22,521 nucleotides of DNA from positions 1-22,521 of the forward strand of contig JAKLIT010000006.1 of NCBI GenBank assembly GCA_022709465.1, written 5' to 3'. The first letter of the stretch is position 1. Every line of letters starts with the position of its first letter. Shown here piece after piece: positions 22,311 through 22,521 of the stretch. The DNA is from Candidatus Omnitrophota bacterium. GTDB taxonomy: Bacteria; Omnitrophota; Koll11; Pluralincolimonadales; Pluralincolimonadaceae. The position numbers and the translations under genes are program-made. The notes under the pieces are model-generated. The model had not been told where the DNA came from. It did no database searches and saw only the letters and a list, made by a program, of their open reading frames with translations.

Positions 22311-22521
22311 TTATGTGCCCATTTCCCACGAGGAGAGGTACTCCCTCTGCTCCTTCGTGAGGACGTCTATCTTTACCTTCATCGATTCCAGCTTCAGCGC
22401 CGCTATCTTCTCGTCTATGTCCTTCGGCACCGAATATACCTTGTTCTGAAGGCGCTTCGAGTTCTTCGTTACGAACTCCGCCGACAACGCCTGGTTCGCG
22501 AAAGACATGTCCATGACCTGC
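22311..22521 (-). CDS. ahcY: Adenosylhomocysteinase, C-terminal fragment (N-terminus off right edge)
   Basis: The last 69 codons are visible. QVMDMSFANQALSAEF, then KVYSVPKDIDEKIAALKLE and LTKEQREYLSSWEMGT, are diagnostic of S-adenosylhomocysteine hydrolase, which splits SAH to adenosine and homocysteine and so removes the product inhibitor of SAM methyltransferases. The protein ends at SSWEMGT, without the GPFKPxHYRY tail found in human-type enzymes that reaches into the neighbouring subunit's NAD site; short ends of this kind are known in archaeal and Thermotoga-type enzymes. It runs off the window, so the rest cannot be judged. Confidence 0.93.
   Translation of the reverse strand, partial: QVMDMSFANQALSAEFVTKNSKRLQNKVYSVPKDIDEKIAALKLESMKVKIDVLTKEQREYLSSWEMGT

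Overview
The window looks like a compact, moderately GC-rich chromosome segment from an anaerobic, diderm (outer-membrane) bacterium. LptF/LptG and UppP imply a lipopolysaccharide-type envelope. The flavodiiron protein / rubredoxin / rubrerythrin-like set implies an anaerobe that meets occasional oxygen. Candidatus Omnitrophota or a related uncultured diderm lineage would fit, but this is a judgement from gene style, not something the sequence proves.

Positions 1-17690 hold one long run of minus-strand genes. Gaps are at most about 53 bases and many starts overlap the preceding stop by 4 bases (ATGA, GTGA or TTGA). In transcription order: a HAMP-domain membrane protein and a GH144-type secreted glucanase-like protein; then, behind a good promoter candidate, a FixX-like ferredoxin, a rubrerythrin-like diiron protein, flavodiiron protein FprA, a 52-residue rubredoxin and an NADH:rubredoxin-reductase-like flavoprotein. 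These are followed by a ZIP metal transporter, a DUF4870 protein, UppP, a DUF1846 protein, a PurF-family protein with a degenerate glutaminase site, two uncharacterised proteins, a membrane-anchored PP2C/SpoIIE phosphatase, a YvlD-like membrane protein, RlmB, an RsmB/NOP2-type RNA methyltransferase, a GT39-like glycosyltransferase, and a methyltransferase-glycosyltransferase fusion that runs off the left edge.

Positions 17691-17781 form a divergent promoter region: two sigma70-type promoters, each with a 17-base spacer, whose -35 boxes sit back to back in a 10-base palindrome. Rightwards lie comF, lptF and lptG. Then comes a 0.7-kb AT-rich REP-associated tyrosine transposase (RAYT) element with 32-bp inverted ends. 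Beyond it are minus-strand class II fructose-bisphosphate aldolase and the C-terminus of adenosylhomocysteinase.

The most unusual points are the following. (a) The PurF homologue has lost its N-terminal cysteine and apparently the other glutamine-site residues, yet keeps its PRPP loop and Fe-S-type cysteines, and it sits next to DUF1846. (b) The inverted ends of the RAYT element supply the stop codons of lptG, fba and the transposase itself. (c) A 17-bp hairpin hides the transposase ribosome-binding site. (d) A FixX-like ferredoxin heads an oxygen-reduction operon. No tRNA, rRNA or CRISPR array was recognised, and no gene-free stretch exceeds 300 bases.
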